Of a stretch of 64,000 bases of DNA, positions 14,246 to 22,779 are shown piece after piece. Position 1 is the first letter of the stretch. The number at the start of each line of letters is the position of its first letter. The stretch comes from JACVRW01 sp963826165 (lineage in GTDB: Bacteria; Actinomycetota; Thermoleophilia; Solirubrobacterales; Thermoleophilaceae): the NCBI GenBank assembly GCA_963826165.1, contig CAWGWC010000017.1, forward strand, positions 248,001-312,000, written 5' to 3'. The position numbers were made by a program, and so were the translations under genes. The notes under the pieces were generated by a model that ran no database searches, was not told where the DNA came from, and worked only from the letters and a program-made list of their open reading frames with translations.

Positions 14246-15202
14246 ATGACCCGCGCCCATGTACCCGTCCTCGCCGGCGAGCTGATCGACCTGACCCGGC
14301 CCGCCGCGGGCGAGACGGTGGTGGACTGCACCTTCGGCGCCGGCGGTCACGCCAGGCTGATGGCGGAGCGCATCGGCGCCTCGGGCACGCTGGTGTGCAT
14401 CGACCGCGATCCGGTGGCCGAGGAGCGTTTCGAGGAGTTCTCGCGCGAGGTGGCCTGCCAGACCCGCTTCCTGCGCATGGACTACGCCGAGGGTCTGGGG
14501 CTGCTCGAGTCCGAGGGGCTGGAGGCTGACCTCGTATACCTGGACCTCGGCATCTCGTCCATGCAGGTCGACGCGCGGGAGCGCGGCTTCTCCTACTCCT
14601 ACGACGCGCCGCTCGACATGCGCATGGACCCGGAGCAGGAGCTGGACGCTCGGACGATCATCAACGACTGGGACGAGCGCCGCCTGGCTCAGCTGTTCCG
14701 GCGCTACGGCGAGGATCCGAACGCGCGGCGCATCGCCCGCGAGATCGTTCGCCGGCGCGCCCGTTCTCCGATCGAGACGACAGCGCAGCTCGTGGACGCG
14801 ATCGAGGCCGCGCTGCCCGCGGCCGTGAGGCGCAGGTTCGGCGGCGGCAGTCCCGCCAAGCGGGTCTTCCAGGCGGTGCGGATCGCCGTCAACGGCGAGC
14901 TCGACTCGCTCGACCGCGCCCTGCCGCTCGCCTGGGCCCTGCTGCGAGACGACGGGCGCATGGCGGCCATCTCCTTCCACTCGCTCGAGGATCGGCGCGT
15001 GAAGCGCTTCCTGGCCGAGCGCGCCCGCGGCTGCGTGTGCCCGCCCGACTTCCCGATCTGCGTGTGCGGGCGCGAGCCCGAGGCCGAGCTGCTCACCGGT
15101 CGCGCCGTGGCGCCCACCCCGGGCGAGGTCGCTGACAACCCGCGGGCCAAGTCGGGCCGGCTGCGCGCGGCGCGCCGGGTGGGCGCGGCGGAGGGCGACT
15201 GA
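14246..15202 (+). CDS. rsmH: 16S rRNA (cytosine(1402)-N4)-methyltransferase
   Basis: A 318-residue RsmH (MraW). It opens with AHVPVLAGELIDL, then SAM motif I VVDCTFGAGGHARLM, CIDRDPVA, the family motif VYLDLGISSMQVD, and RGFSYSYDAPLDMRMD. A conserved helical insert RVFQAVRIAVNGELDSLDRAL precedes AISFHSLEDRRVKRF near the end. It methylates C1402 in the ribosomal P site. ATG 14246 is preferred over the overlapping TTG 14228 because the family begins right before HVPVL. Its stop overlaps an ATG (TGATG at 15200-15204) that looks like the coupled start of ftsL. Confidence 0.95.
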   Translation: MTRAHVPVLAGELIDLTRPAAGETVVDCTFGAGGHARLMAERIGASGTLVCIDRDPVAEERFEEFSREVACQTRFLRMDYAEGLGLLESEGLEADLVYLDLGISSMQVDARERGFSYSYDAPLDMRMDPEQELDARTIINDWDERRLAQLFRRYGEDPNARRIAREIVRRRARSPIETTAQLVDAIEAALPAAVRRRFGGGSPAKRVFQAVRIAVNGELDSLDRALPLAWALLRDDGRMAAISFHSLEDRRVKRFLAERARGCVCPPDFPICVCGREPEAELLTGRAVAPTPGEVADNPRAKSGRLRAARRVGAAEGD

Positions 15203-15356
15203 TGGGGAGGGGAGCAGCCCTGCCGCCGCTCCTCGGAGCGCGCCGGGCCGGCGCCGCTCCGCTCGTGATCATTCCGCGCCCGCCTCGAGCCCGGCTCGCG
15301 GCCGCCGCCGCTCCGGGCATGCGACCCGGGTCGACGCGCAGGGCGCCGCCTCGGTC

Positions 15357-16103
15357 GTGCTGCCGCTGCCGGTGCGGATCTTCAACGCGCCCTTCAGCCG
15401 GACGGCGCGGGCGCGCACGAACGGCGTGCTCGACGCGCTCCTCACCGGGCGTGGCTGGATCGCCCTGGTGTTCCTGCTGCTCGCCGGAATCGTCTTCTTC
15501 AACGTCGACCTGCTGCAGATGAACCGCGACATCGCCCAGAACGCTGAGCGCATCTCCACCCTCAAGCGCGAGAACGCCCGCCTGCTGCTGGAGGAGGCGC
15601 GTCTGGCCAACAGCGAGCGGGTCCAGGAGGAGGCGGTGGCTCTGGGCCTGGTGCTGCCAGCGCCCGGCCAGGTCCGCTACCTCGAGGCCCGGCCGAGCCT
15701 CGACGCGCGAAGGGCCTCGCGCGGGATGTCCGCGCCGAGCGGCGCCTACGTACCGCCCGGGTCCGACACTCCGGGAGACACGAGCGCAGGCGACACCGAG
15801 ACCAGCCCGACCGGCGCGACCCTCGACCCGGCCACCGGCCTGCCGATCGACCCGGCGACGGGCACCACCACCTACGACCCGGTGACCGGCGCTGCCATCG
15901 ATCCGAGCACGGGTCAGCCGTACGACCCCAGCGCCGCCGATTCAGGCGCAGCTGACGGCACGGCCGATTCGGGAACCACGGCCAACGGCGCCGCCGCCGG
16001 CACGGCCACGGGCGCCGGCACGGCCACAGGCGCCACGCCCCCGTCGGGCACCGTCACCGGCGCCACGATCACGGACCCGGCCACCGGCGCGCCGGCGGGC
16101 TAG
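15357..16103 (+). CDS. ftsL: FtsL/DivIC-like division protein with repeat tail
   Basis: The gene occupies the ftsL position. From GTG 15357 it gives 248 residues: a short cytoplasmic part, one membrane helix (WIALVFLLLAGIVFFNVDLL, about 34-53), a coiled coil (NRDIAQNAERISTLKRENAR and onward, about 55-98), then a long Thr/Gly/Pro/Ala-rich extracytoplasmic tail with 'DPATG' repeats. FtsL bridges FtsQ/FtsB and the FtsWI synthase. Start is uncertain. The frame is open further upstream to at least 15195 with no start codon, while the coupled ATG at 15202 is in another frame; a one-base change in the GGGG run at 15204-15207 would join them. The tail is far longer than in typical FtsL. Confidence 0.78.
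   Translation: MLPLPVRIFNAPFSRTARARTNGVLDALLTGRGWIALVFLLLAGIVFFNVDLLQMNRDIAQNAERISTLKRENARLLLEEARLANSERVQEEAVALGLVLPAPGQVRYLEARPSLDARRASRGMSAPSGAYVPPGSDTPGDTSAGDTETSPTGATLDPATGLPIDPATGTTTYDPVTGAAIDPSTGQPYDPSAADSGAADGTADSGTTANGAAAGTATGAGTATGATPPSGTVTGATITDPATGAPAG
15825..15932 (+). repeat. coding repeat, 'DPxTGxxI/Y' units in the FtsL tail
   Basis: Imperfect units of 8-9 residues (DPATGLPI, DPATGTTTY, DPVTGAAI, DPSTGQPY) follow one another in the extracytoplasmic tail of the FtsL-like protein. This is likely an unstructured wall-spanning linker. Confidence 0.7.
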
Positions 16104-16109
16104 GGCCAG

Positions 16110-17834
16110 GTGCCCACCACCCAGCGCCGACCGCCGCCCCGGCGCCCGCCCTCCCGGGGCTCCTCCCGGCGGGGCCGCCGCGGGTCCGGCCTGCCCGTCC
16201 GGCTGATCGACCGGCGCATCGGCCTCCTGTTCGCGCTCTTCCTGGCCCTGCTGGCCGTGGCCGGCCTGCGGGCCACCTGGCTGGGCACCGTCAAGGCCGG
16301 CGCCCTCTCGGAGCGGGCGGTGTCGCAGCAGATCGAGGACCTGACCGTGGACGCCCGGCGCGGCACGATCGAAGACCGCAACGGCATCGAGCTGGCAGTC
16401 TCCGAGGACTCGGTCACGGTCTTCGCCCATCCGTTCCTGATCGACGATCCCGCCCGCGTGGCCGGGCGCATCGCGCCGCTCATCGGCCAGGCCGAGAGCG
16501 ACCTGCTCGAGAAGCTGTCCGACCGCAAGTCGAGCTTCGTCTACCTGCGCCGGAAGATGGACGCCTCGCTCGGCCAGAAGATCGAGGATCTCGGGATCGA
16601 GGGGATCGGCACTGTGGTGGAGCCCAAGCGGACCTACCCCCAGGGCTACCTGGCCTCGCAGGTGCTGGGCATGGTGGGCACCGACAACGTCGGCCTCTCC
16701 GGGCTCGAGTACTCGCGCGAGGAGGAGCTCCACGGCCAGGACGGCAAGCGGCGACTGGTCAAGGACGCGCTGGGCGAACCGGTGAGCATGGTCGAGGTCG
16801 AGCGCTCGCGTCCGGGCGAGGATCTCCAGCTGACGATCGACGCGCGCATCCAGGAGCGCACCGAGGCCGTGCTGGCCGAGGTGGGTCAGACCTACACGCC
16901 CAAGGGAGCGACCGCGGTCGTCATGGATCCGCGCAGCGGCGAGATCCTGGCGCTGGCCAACTGGCCTCGCGTGGACGCCAACAACGTCGACGGCGCCCCG
17001 GCCTTGGCCCGGCAGAACCGCGCCATCCAGGCGAACTTCGAGCCCGGCTCGACCTTCAAGGCCATCACCGTCTCCGGGGCGATCGAGGAGGGGCTGGTGG
17101 AGCCCTCCACCCAGCTGTCGGTGCCACCCTTCATCCAGGTGGCCGACAGGACCGTGGGCGAGGCCCACGACGGCGGCGGCGGAACCTTCAGCGTGGCCGA
17201 CATCCTGGCCCGCTCGTCCAACGTCGGCTCGGTGATGGTCGGCCTCAAGCTCGGCGCCAGGCCGTTCGACAAGTGGGTGCGGCGCTTCGGCTTCGGCCAG
17301 CCCACGGGGGTGGACCTGCCCGGTGAGGAGGGCGGCATCGTGCTGCGGCCGGAGAACTACTCGGGCTCCTCCATGGGCAACATGCCGATCGGACAGGGCA
17401 TCGCCGTCACACCGATGCAGATGGCCGCCGCGTACACCGCGATCGCCAACCACGGGGTGATGCGGCGCCCGTACGTGATCGCCGGCAACGCCCCGCCGGC
17501 CAGGCGAGTCCTGTCCAAGCGGACCGCGGCCGAGGTGTCGAAGATGCTCGAGGGCGTGCTGGCCGCGGGCGGCACCGCGGAGGAGGCCTCGGTGGAGGGC
17601 TACACCCTGGCCGGCAAAACCGGCACGGCCGAGAAGGCCATCAAGGGCGGCTACTCGAAGACGGACTTCATCCCGTCGTTCATCGGCTACGCGCCCGCCA
17701 AGAACCCGCGGCTGCTGGTGGCGGTGATGGTCGACACGCCGCGGGGCGACTACTACGGCGGCACCGTGGCGGCGCCGGCCTTCGAGCGCATCATGGAGTT
17801 CGCGCTGCCCTACCTGAAGATCCCGCCCGAGTAG
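16110..17834 (+). CDS. ftsI: Division-specific class B penicillin-binding protein (FtsI/PBP2-3)
   Basis: A 574-residue transpeptidase. A basic, proline-rich cytoplasmic tail (1-34) precedes one membrane helix (about 37-57), the pedestal domain with LTVDARRGTIEDRNGIELA, and then the catalytic domain. The catalytic domain has SxxK as PGSTFKA (Ser314, Lys317), SxN in ARSSNVGS, and KTG in LAGKTGTAEK (about 503). It cross-links septal peptidoglycan with FtsW. There is no PASTA domain at the C-terminus, unlike many Gram-positive relatives. The start is GTG 16110, 6 bp after ftsL. After it the operon is interrupted by two genes on the other strand. Confidence 0.94.
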   Translation: MPTTQRRPPPRRPPSRGSSRRGRRGSGLPVRLIDRRIGLLFALFLALLAVAGLRATWLGTVKAGALSERAVSQQIEDLTVDARRGTIEDRNGIELAVSEDSVTVFAHPFLIDDPARVAGRIAPLIGQAESDLLEKLSDRKSSFVYLRRKMDASLGQKIEDLGIEGIGTVVEPKRTYPQGYLASQVLGMVGTDNVGLSGLEYSREEELHGQDGKRRLVKDALGEPVSMVEVERSRPGEDLQLTIDARIQERTEAVLAEVGQTYTPKGATAVVMDPRSGEILALANWPRVDANNVDGAPALARQNRAIQANFEPGSTFKAITVSGAIEEGLVEPSTQLSVPPFIQVADRTVGEAHDGGGGTFSVADILARSSNVGSVMVGLKLGARPFDKWVRRFGFGQPTGVDLPGEEGGIVLRPENYSGSSMGNMPIGQGIAVTPMQMAAAYTAIANHGVMRRPYVIAGNAPPARRVLSKRTAAEVSKMLEGVLAAGGTAEEASVEGYTLAGKTGTAEKAIKGGYSKTDFIPSFIGYAPAKNPRLLVAVMVDTPRGDYYGGTVAAPAFERIMEFALPYLKIPPE

Positions 17835-17837
17835 CGC

Positions 17838-18992
17838 TCAGGCGCCGGGATCGGCAAGCGAGCGCAGGGCGGTGCGCATGCTCTGCTGCGCCTGCTCGAG
17901 GTCCGAACGGCGCGCCTCGGACTCCTCCAGCCGGGCCCGGACATCGCGCTCGGCCATGGCGAACTGCTCGCGCTCGCGCTCGGACTCCTCGCGCATCTCC
18001 GCCAGCGCCTGGCGCGCCTGCTCGGCGCGGCGGTCGGCGTCGGTCAGCTCCTCCAGGCGCTCCGCGGCTTCGCCGGAGGCCCGCTCGGCGGCCTCCATCT
18101 GGGCCCGGGCGTGGACGAGCTCGGTCTCGGCGCCCGTCAGCCGCTCGCGCAGCGTGTCGAGCTCCTCCGCCCGCACGTCCACGTCGGCGCGCGCGCGATC
18201 GAGCTCTGTCTTGACCGAGCTCAGCTCCTTCTCGAGCGAACCGGCCTTCTCGGCGGCCAGCTCGGCGTCGCGCGCGCGGGCCTGGGCCTGGTCGAGCTCG
18301 GCCTCGGTGGCCGTCAGCCGCTCGCGCAGGCGCTCGAGCTCCTCGGTCTCGGGGGGCAGCTCCTCACGGACGCCGTCGTCGCCCTCGTCGCCGGCCTGCC
18401 AGAACACGGCCGAAGAGGTCGAGACCTCGGGCTCCGAGGCGGCCTCCTCGTGCGTCTCGGACTCGTCCTGGTCGTCACGGTCGTCGCCACTGCGGTCTTC
18501 GTGCAGCGGCAGCGACTCGAGCAGCGCGTCGAGCGCCGGCCTCGAGGCCACCGCGGGCTTGACGTCCATCTTGGTCATCACGGCGATGTCGTTCACCCCG
18601 AGGGCGTCGGCCGGATCGGCCATGGCCACCAGCAGCCCGCCGCCCATGAAGCCCACGGGCACCGCCTGGTAGCGCTTGGCCGCCGACGGCTTGATCAGAT
18701 TGGCCGCCCTCGCCTCCACGGCGAAGTTGCCGAGGTCGACGTAGGCGATCCCGTAGCGCTCCGCGGTGGCGTGCGCGAGCTGCTCCTCGGTCACCGCGCC
18801 CGACTCCACGAGCACGCGGGCGACCGTGGTACCCGGGCTGCGGGCCGCACGCACGGCCTTTTCCACCGTGTCGCGGGCGGCAAAGCCGAGCTCGACGATC
18901 ACGTCGCTGAGGAATCCCGAGCGTCCGCCGGGCTCCGAGGGGGCGACGACGCCCGCGGGGGTTGCATCGGGCTTGGCCTGCTTCGTGCTCAC
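17838..18992 (-). CDS. MshEN/T2SSE-N-like domain protein with long coiled coil
   Basis: A 384-residue soluble protein. Residues ~25-157 resemble the N-terminal domain of PilB/MshE ATPases ('..LVESGAVTEEQLAHATAERYGIAYVDL..', 'LIKPSAAKRYQAVPVGFMGG', 'VAMADPADALGVNDI'). An acidic linker (about 160-210) and an uninterrupted coiled coil (about 215-375) follow instead of the usual ATPase domain. MshEN domains of this kind can bind c-di-GMP through RLG-containing repeats; those RLG residues are not clearly kept here, so binding cannot be assumed. GTG 18992 overlaps the stop of the upstream GGDEF-like gene. The pair sits between ftsI and murE on the opposite strand. A scaffold or polarity role is only a guess. 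Confidence 0.7.
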   Translation of the reverse strand: MSTKQAKPDATPAGVVAPSEPGGRSGFLSDVIVELGFAARDTVEKAVRAARSPGTTVARVLVESGAVTEEQLAHATAERYGIAYVDLGNFAVEARAANLIKPSAAKRYQAVPVGFMGGGLLVAMADPADALGVNDIAVMTKMDVKPAVASRPALDALLESLPLHEDRSGDDRDDQDESETHEEAASEPEVSTSSAVFWQAGDEGDDGVREELPPETEELERLRERLTATEAELDQAQARARDAELAAEKAGSLEKELSSVKTELDRARADVDVRAEELDTLRERLTGAETELVHARAQMEAAERASGEAAERLEELTDADRRAEQARQALAEMREESEREREQFAMAERDVRARLEESEARRSDLEQAQQSMRTALRSLADPGA

Positions 18993-19945
18993 AGCGCCCC
19001 TTCCGCCAGCGCGACCTGGGCGGTGCGCGCCGACTCGATCACGTTCTTCAGCGCCGCGTCCGGGCTGTCGGCCTTGCCCAGCGCCAGCGCCCCGTAGGCG
19101 AGCTCGAGCTTCGCCGGGCGCTCAGCGGTCACCCGGTCGAGTCCCTGCTGGAAGCGCTCGAAGAAGGCCTCGGCTCCCTGGCGTCCCTTGCAGCCCACGA
19201 GCACGGCGCCGACGAGGTCGTCGGAAAGGCGTCCCGCGTGGTCGGTGCGGCGGATGGCCGACTCGAGCACGTCGGCGCAGTCGCGCAGCAGCAGCTCGGC
19301 CACGCCGGAGCCGTGACGCTCGGTGACCTCGGCGAGGTTCACCAGCCGGCAGGCCAGCAGGTAGGACTCGGTGGAGCCCCGCTCCGCCAGGCGCCATTCG
19401 CGGTCGCCCGCCTCGGCGAAGGCCGCCGGGTTGAGCAGGCCGGTGAGCGGATCCGTGCGAGCGGGGTCGCGCAGTCGCTCGTTGAGGCGGCGCAGGTCAG
19501 CCCGCCACTTGACGGTCTCCCACTCGTAGGTCAGCAGGCGGCCGGCCACGGCCAGCAGCTCCAGGTGGCTGCGGTTGAAGATGTCGGTCCCCGGCGCCAG
19601 CGCGCACAGGGTGATGGCGCCGCCTCCGGCGCCGGTCTCGAGCGGGAGGGCCAGGTAGGAGCGCACGGACAGGGCGCCCAGCGTGGCGGGGTCGAGCAAC
19701 CCGTGGCCGTTGCCGTTCGAGGTGGCCAGCGGCAGGGTCGAGCCGGGCTGGATCACCGACGCCGCCTCGCCGCGCACGTCGATCAGGCGCAGCTCGGGCT
19801 CCTCGCGATCCACCTGCCCGAGCAGCACGGAGCCGGGCGGAAGCTCGGCCTCGAGCAGGTCGAGGACGGCATCGGCAGCCTCTGAGAAGCTCGAGAACCG
19901 GCGTTCCGCCAGTCGCGCGAGCGCGCTGAGCACGTTCCCGCTCAC
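18989..19945 (-). CDS. GAF plus degenerate GGDEF domain protein
   Basis: A 318-residue protein with a GAF-like domain (about 20-138), a linker helix, and a GGDEF-type domain introduced by the canonical DPLTGLLNPAAF (165-176). Where an active diguanylate cyclase has GGDEF, this protein has LSDDL (240-244, in HAGRLSDDLVGAVL), so it is almost surely catalytically dead and may instead bind a nucleotide or a protein. It is translationally coupled (GTGA) to the MshEN-like coiled-coil gene and divergent from murE. GTG 19945 is the start; no clear Shine-Dalgarno. A regulatory pair embedded in the division cluster is unusual. Confidence 0.78.
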   Translation of the reverse strand: MSGNVLSALARLAERRFSSFSEAADAVLDLLEAELPPGSVLLGQVDREEPELRLIDVRGEAASVIQPGSTLPLATSNGNGHGLLDPATLGALSVRSYLALPLETGAGGGAITLCALAPGTDIFNRSHLELLAVAGRLLTYEWETVKWRADLRRLNERLRDPARTDPLTGLLNPAAFAEAGDREWRLAERGSTESYLLACRLVNLAEVTERHGSGVAELLLRDCADVLESAIRRTDHAGRLSDDLVGAVLVGCKGRQGAEAFFERFQQGLDRVTAERPAKLELAYGALALGKADSPDAALKNVIESARTAQVALAEGAL

Positions 19946-20003
19946 GCGGTGTGTATCGGCCGCCGCGGGGAAAAACTGAGTCTGAGGCGACGGAACTCGT
20001 CGT

Positions 20004-20009
20004 TATCCT
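20004..20009 (+). promoter_or_regulatory. -10-like hexamer TATCCT, 11 nt before murE ATG
   Basis: TATCCT lies 11 nt before ATG 20021. Because the two preceding genes point the other way, murE needs its own promoter, and this is the best candidate. Confidence 0.45.
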
Positions 20010-20020
20010 GCGGGCGCACC

Positions 20021-21430
20021 ATGACCCTGCGGGACCTGATGGGAAATGGGGCGCCTGGGATCGAGATCTCGGGACTCGCCTACTCGAGCCAGAGCGTCAC
20101 CCCGGGGGCGCTCTTTTTCTGCGTGCCCGGCTTTCGCGTGGACGGTCACGAATTCGCCGCCGATGCGGTGGCTCGCGGGGCGGTGGCGCTGGTGTGCCAG
20201 CGCCCGCTCGGCCTGGGGGTGCCGGAGATCGTGGTCGACGACGTTCGCGCCGCCATGGGCCCGGCCGCGGCGCGCTTCTACGGCGATCCCACCGGTCAGC
20301 TCGAGCTGACCGGAATCACCGGCACCAACGGCAAGACCACCACCGCCTATCTCGTCCGGCACCTGATGGAGGCCGCGGGGCGCCAGTGCGGCCTGCTGGG
20401 GACGGTCAAGCGCGTGGTGGGGGGCACCGAGGAGGAGGTGGTGCGCACCACGCCCGAGGCCATCGATCTCCAGCACACCTTCCGGCGCATGGTCGACGGC
20501 GGCGACCGGGCCTGCGCGATGGAGGTCTCCTCGCACGCGCTCCAGCTCGGACGGGTGGGCGGGATCCGCTACGCAGTCAAGGTGTTCACCAACCTCACGC
20601 AGGACCACCTCGACTTCCACGAGTCGATGGAGGCCTACTTCGCGGCCAAGCGCCGGTTGTTCGACGAACCGGGGACCGCCGTGGTCAACGTGGACGACTC
20701 CTACGGACGGCGGATCGCCGCCGAGGTCGACTGCCTGACCTTCGCCATCGAGCGTGACGCCGACTTCCGCGCGCGTGATGTCGAGTTCGACCTGATGGGT
20801 TCGCGCTTCACGGTCGACACGCCCACCGGCGAGCTCGTGGTGGACTCCCCGCTTCCGGGCCTGTTCAACGTCCAGAACGTGCTCGGCGCGGTGGCGGCGG
20901 TGCGCTCGCTCGGCGTGGACGAGATCTCGCTGGACGGCTTCCATCGCGTGCCCGGGCGCTTCGAGCCGGTGGACGAGGGCCAGGACTTCGGAGTGCTCGT
21001 GGACTACGCCCATACGCCCGACTCGCTCGAGAACGTGCTCCGCGCGGCCCGCGAGGTCACCCGCGGACGCGTCCACGTGGTGTTCGGCGCGGGCGGCGAC
21101 CGCGACCGTGGCAAGCGCCCGCTGATGGGCGACGCGGCGCGCCGGCTGGCCGACCGCGTGCTGGTGACCTCCGACAACCCGCGAAGCGAGGACCCGGAGG
21201 CGATCATCGACGAGATCATGCGCGGCGCGGGGAGCGAGGCCGTGCGGGAATCGGATCGCCGGCGGGCCATCGCCCGCGCGGTCGAGCAGGCCGGGCCGGG
21301 TGACGTGATCGTGATCGCCGGCAAGGGCCACGAGCAGGGACAGGAGTTCGAAGACGGGCGCAAGGAGCCCTTCGACGACGTGACGGTGGCCCGTGAGGCC
21401 ATTCGCGCGGACCTGGGAGCGCGGGCGTGA
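20021..21430 (+). CDS. murE: UDP-MurNAc-tripeptide synthetase, meso-DAP type
   Basis: A 469-residue Mur ligase. ATP site is GITGTNGKTTTAYLV (about 105), carbamylated-Lys region MEAYFAAKRRLF, central-domain EVSSHALQLGRV, and C-terminal DYAHTPDSLENVL. Specificity motif is SDNPRSEDP; the DNPR sequence is the signature for adding meso-diaminopimelate rather than lysine. It acts in the cytoplasm on UDP-MurNAc-L-Ala-D-Glu. Start ATG 20021 fits the beginning of the substrate-binding domain; the longer open frame from 19949 overlaps the divergent gene's start and is not favoured. It heads a tightly overlapped run through ftsQ. Confidence 0.95.
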   Translation: MTLRDLMGNGAPGIEISGLAYSSQSVTPGALFFCVPGFRVDGHEFAADAVARGAVALVCQRPLGLGVPEIVVDDVRAAMGPAAARFYGDPTGQLELTGITGTNGKTTTAYLVRHLMEAAGRQCGLLGTVKRVVGGTEEEVVRTTPEAIDLQHTFRRMVDGGDRACAMEVSSHALQLGRVGGIRYAVKVFTNLTQDHLDFHESMEAYFAAKRRLFDEPGTAVVNVDDSYGRRIAAEVDCLTFAIERDADFRARDVEFDLMGSRFTVDTPTGELVVDSPLPGLFNVQNVLGAVAAVRSLGVDEISLDGFHRVPGRFEPVDEGQDFGVLVDYAHTPDSLENVLRAAREVTRGRVHVVFGAGGDRDRGKRPLMGDAARRLADRVLVTSDNPRSEDPEAIIDEIMRGAGSEAVRESDRRRAIARAVEQAGPGDVIVIAGKGHEQGQEFEDGRKEPFDDVTVAREAIRADLGARA

Positions 21431-22779
21431 TCGACCTCAGCGCGGCGCGGATGGCGGCCGCCGCGGGCGGCGAGCTGGCGGCGGGAGCCCCGGAGCGCGC
21501 GGGCCCCGAGCGGGCGACGATCGACTCACGCGCCGTCGAGACCGGAGACCTGTTCGTGGGGCTGCCGGGCGCCGCGGCCGACGGGGGCGCCTACGCGGCG
21601 GGAGCGCTCGAGGCCGGAGCCTGGGGCGCGATCGTCGGCCCCGCCCACCGTGAGGCCACGCTCGCGGCGGTGGAGGGGGCGCTGGGCGATTCCGCCTGCG
21701 CCTCGGCTGTGGTGATCGTGGCCGACGACCCCCTGCTGGCGCTGCAGCGGCTGGCCACCGCCTGGCGGCGCGAGCTGGACTGCCGGGTGGCCGGGATCAC
21801 CGGCTCCACCGGCAAGACCTCCACCAAGGACATACTGGCCGCGCTGCTGGCCCCGCGCGCGGTCACGCATTCCAGCCGCGAGAACTACAACACCGAGATC
21901 GGGGTCCCGCTGACCATCCTCGAAGCGGGTCGCGGCACCGAGGCGCTGGTGCTCGAGATGGCCATGCGGGGCGCAGGCCAGATCGCCGAGCTGGCGGAGA
22001 TCGCCGAACCCGACGTCGGGGTGATCGTCAACGTGGGACCCGTGCACCTCGAGCTGCTCGGGACCGTCGAGGCGGTGGCGGCGGCCAAGGCCGAGCTGAT
22101 CCGCGACCTGCCCGCCGGGGCGGCCTGCGTGGTGCCCGTGAGCGAGCCGCTGCTCGACGCCCACCTGCGCGACGATCTCGACACCTGGACCTTCGGCCCC
22201 GGCGGCCAGGTGCAGCTGCTCTCGATGGACGCGGGCCGCGCCGAGATCGAGGCGCGCGGCACGACCGTGGAGCTCGATCTGCCCTACTCGGAGCCCCACA
22301 ACCTGCTCAACACGCTGGCCGCCGTGGCCGCCGCCGGCGCGCTCGGCGTCCGCGCCGGAGGCCTCGTGGACGTCCGCTTCTCGTCGCTGCGGGGCGAGAT
22401 CGTGGAGCTCCCCGGCGGGGTCACCGTGGTCAACGACTGCTACAACGCCAACCCGATGTCGATGTCGGCGGCCCTCGACCACCTCTCACAGACCCCTGCC
22501 GAGCGGCGCATAGCCGTGCTCGGGACCATGGCGGAGCTGGGCGAGGACTCGGACCGCTTCCACCGCGAGGTGGGCGAGCAGGCCGAGCGGCTCGGCATCG
22601 ACGTGCTCGTGCCCGTGGGCGAGCCGGCCCTCGGCTACCTCGAGGGCTTCACCGGGGAGTCCCACGCGGTGGGCTCCCCGGAGGAAGCGGCCGCTCTGCT
22701 CGAGGAGACGGCCCGTTCCGGTGACCGCGTGCTCATCAAGGGCTCGCGCTCGGTCGGGCTGGAGCGGGTGCTGGCCTAG
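21427..22779 (+). CDS. murF: UDP-MurNAc-tripeptide-D-Ala-D-Ala ligase
   Basis: A 450-residue Mur ligase starting at GTG 21427 inside the murE stop. The ATP loop is GITGSTGKTSTKDILAALL (about 120-138). Later landmarks are SRENYNTEIGVPLTIL, EMAMRGAGQIAELAEIAEP, NVGPVHLELLG and VVNDCYNANPMSMSAAL, all distinctive for MurF. It attaches D-Ala-D-Ala to complete the pentapeptide precursor. The N-terminal domain (residues 1-100) is alanine/glycine-rich. mraY begins at the base after its stop. Confidence 0.95.
   Translation: MIDLSAARMAAAAGGELAAGAPERAGPERATIDSRAVETGDLFVGLPGAAADGGAYAAGALEAGAWGAIVGPAHREATLAAVEGALGDSACASAVVIVADDPLLALQRLATAWRRELDCRVAGITGSTGKTSTKDILAALLAPRAVTHSSRENYNTEIGVPLTILEAGRGTEALVLEMAMRGAGQIAELAEIAEPDVGVIVNVGPVHLELLGTVEAVAAAKAELIRDLPAGAACVVPVSEPLLDAHLRDDLDTWTFGPGGQVQLLSMDAGRAEIEARGTTVELDLPYSEPHNLLNTLAAVAAAGALGVRAGGLVDVRFSSLRGEIVELPGGVTVVNDCYNANPMSMSAALDHLSQTPAERRIAVLGTMAELGEDSDRFHREVGEQAERLGIDVLVPVGEPALGYLEGFTGESHAVGSPEEAAALLEETARSGDRVLIKGSRSVGLERVLA

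Noticed and set aside
18989..19945. Active diguanylate cyclase
   Set aside because: The signature GGDEF is replaced by LSDDL, missing the glycines needed for GTP binding.
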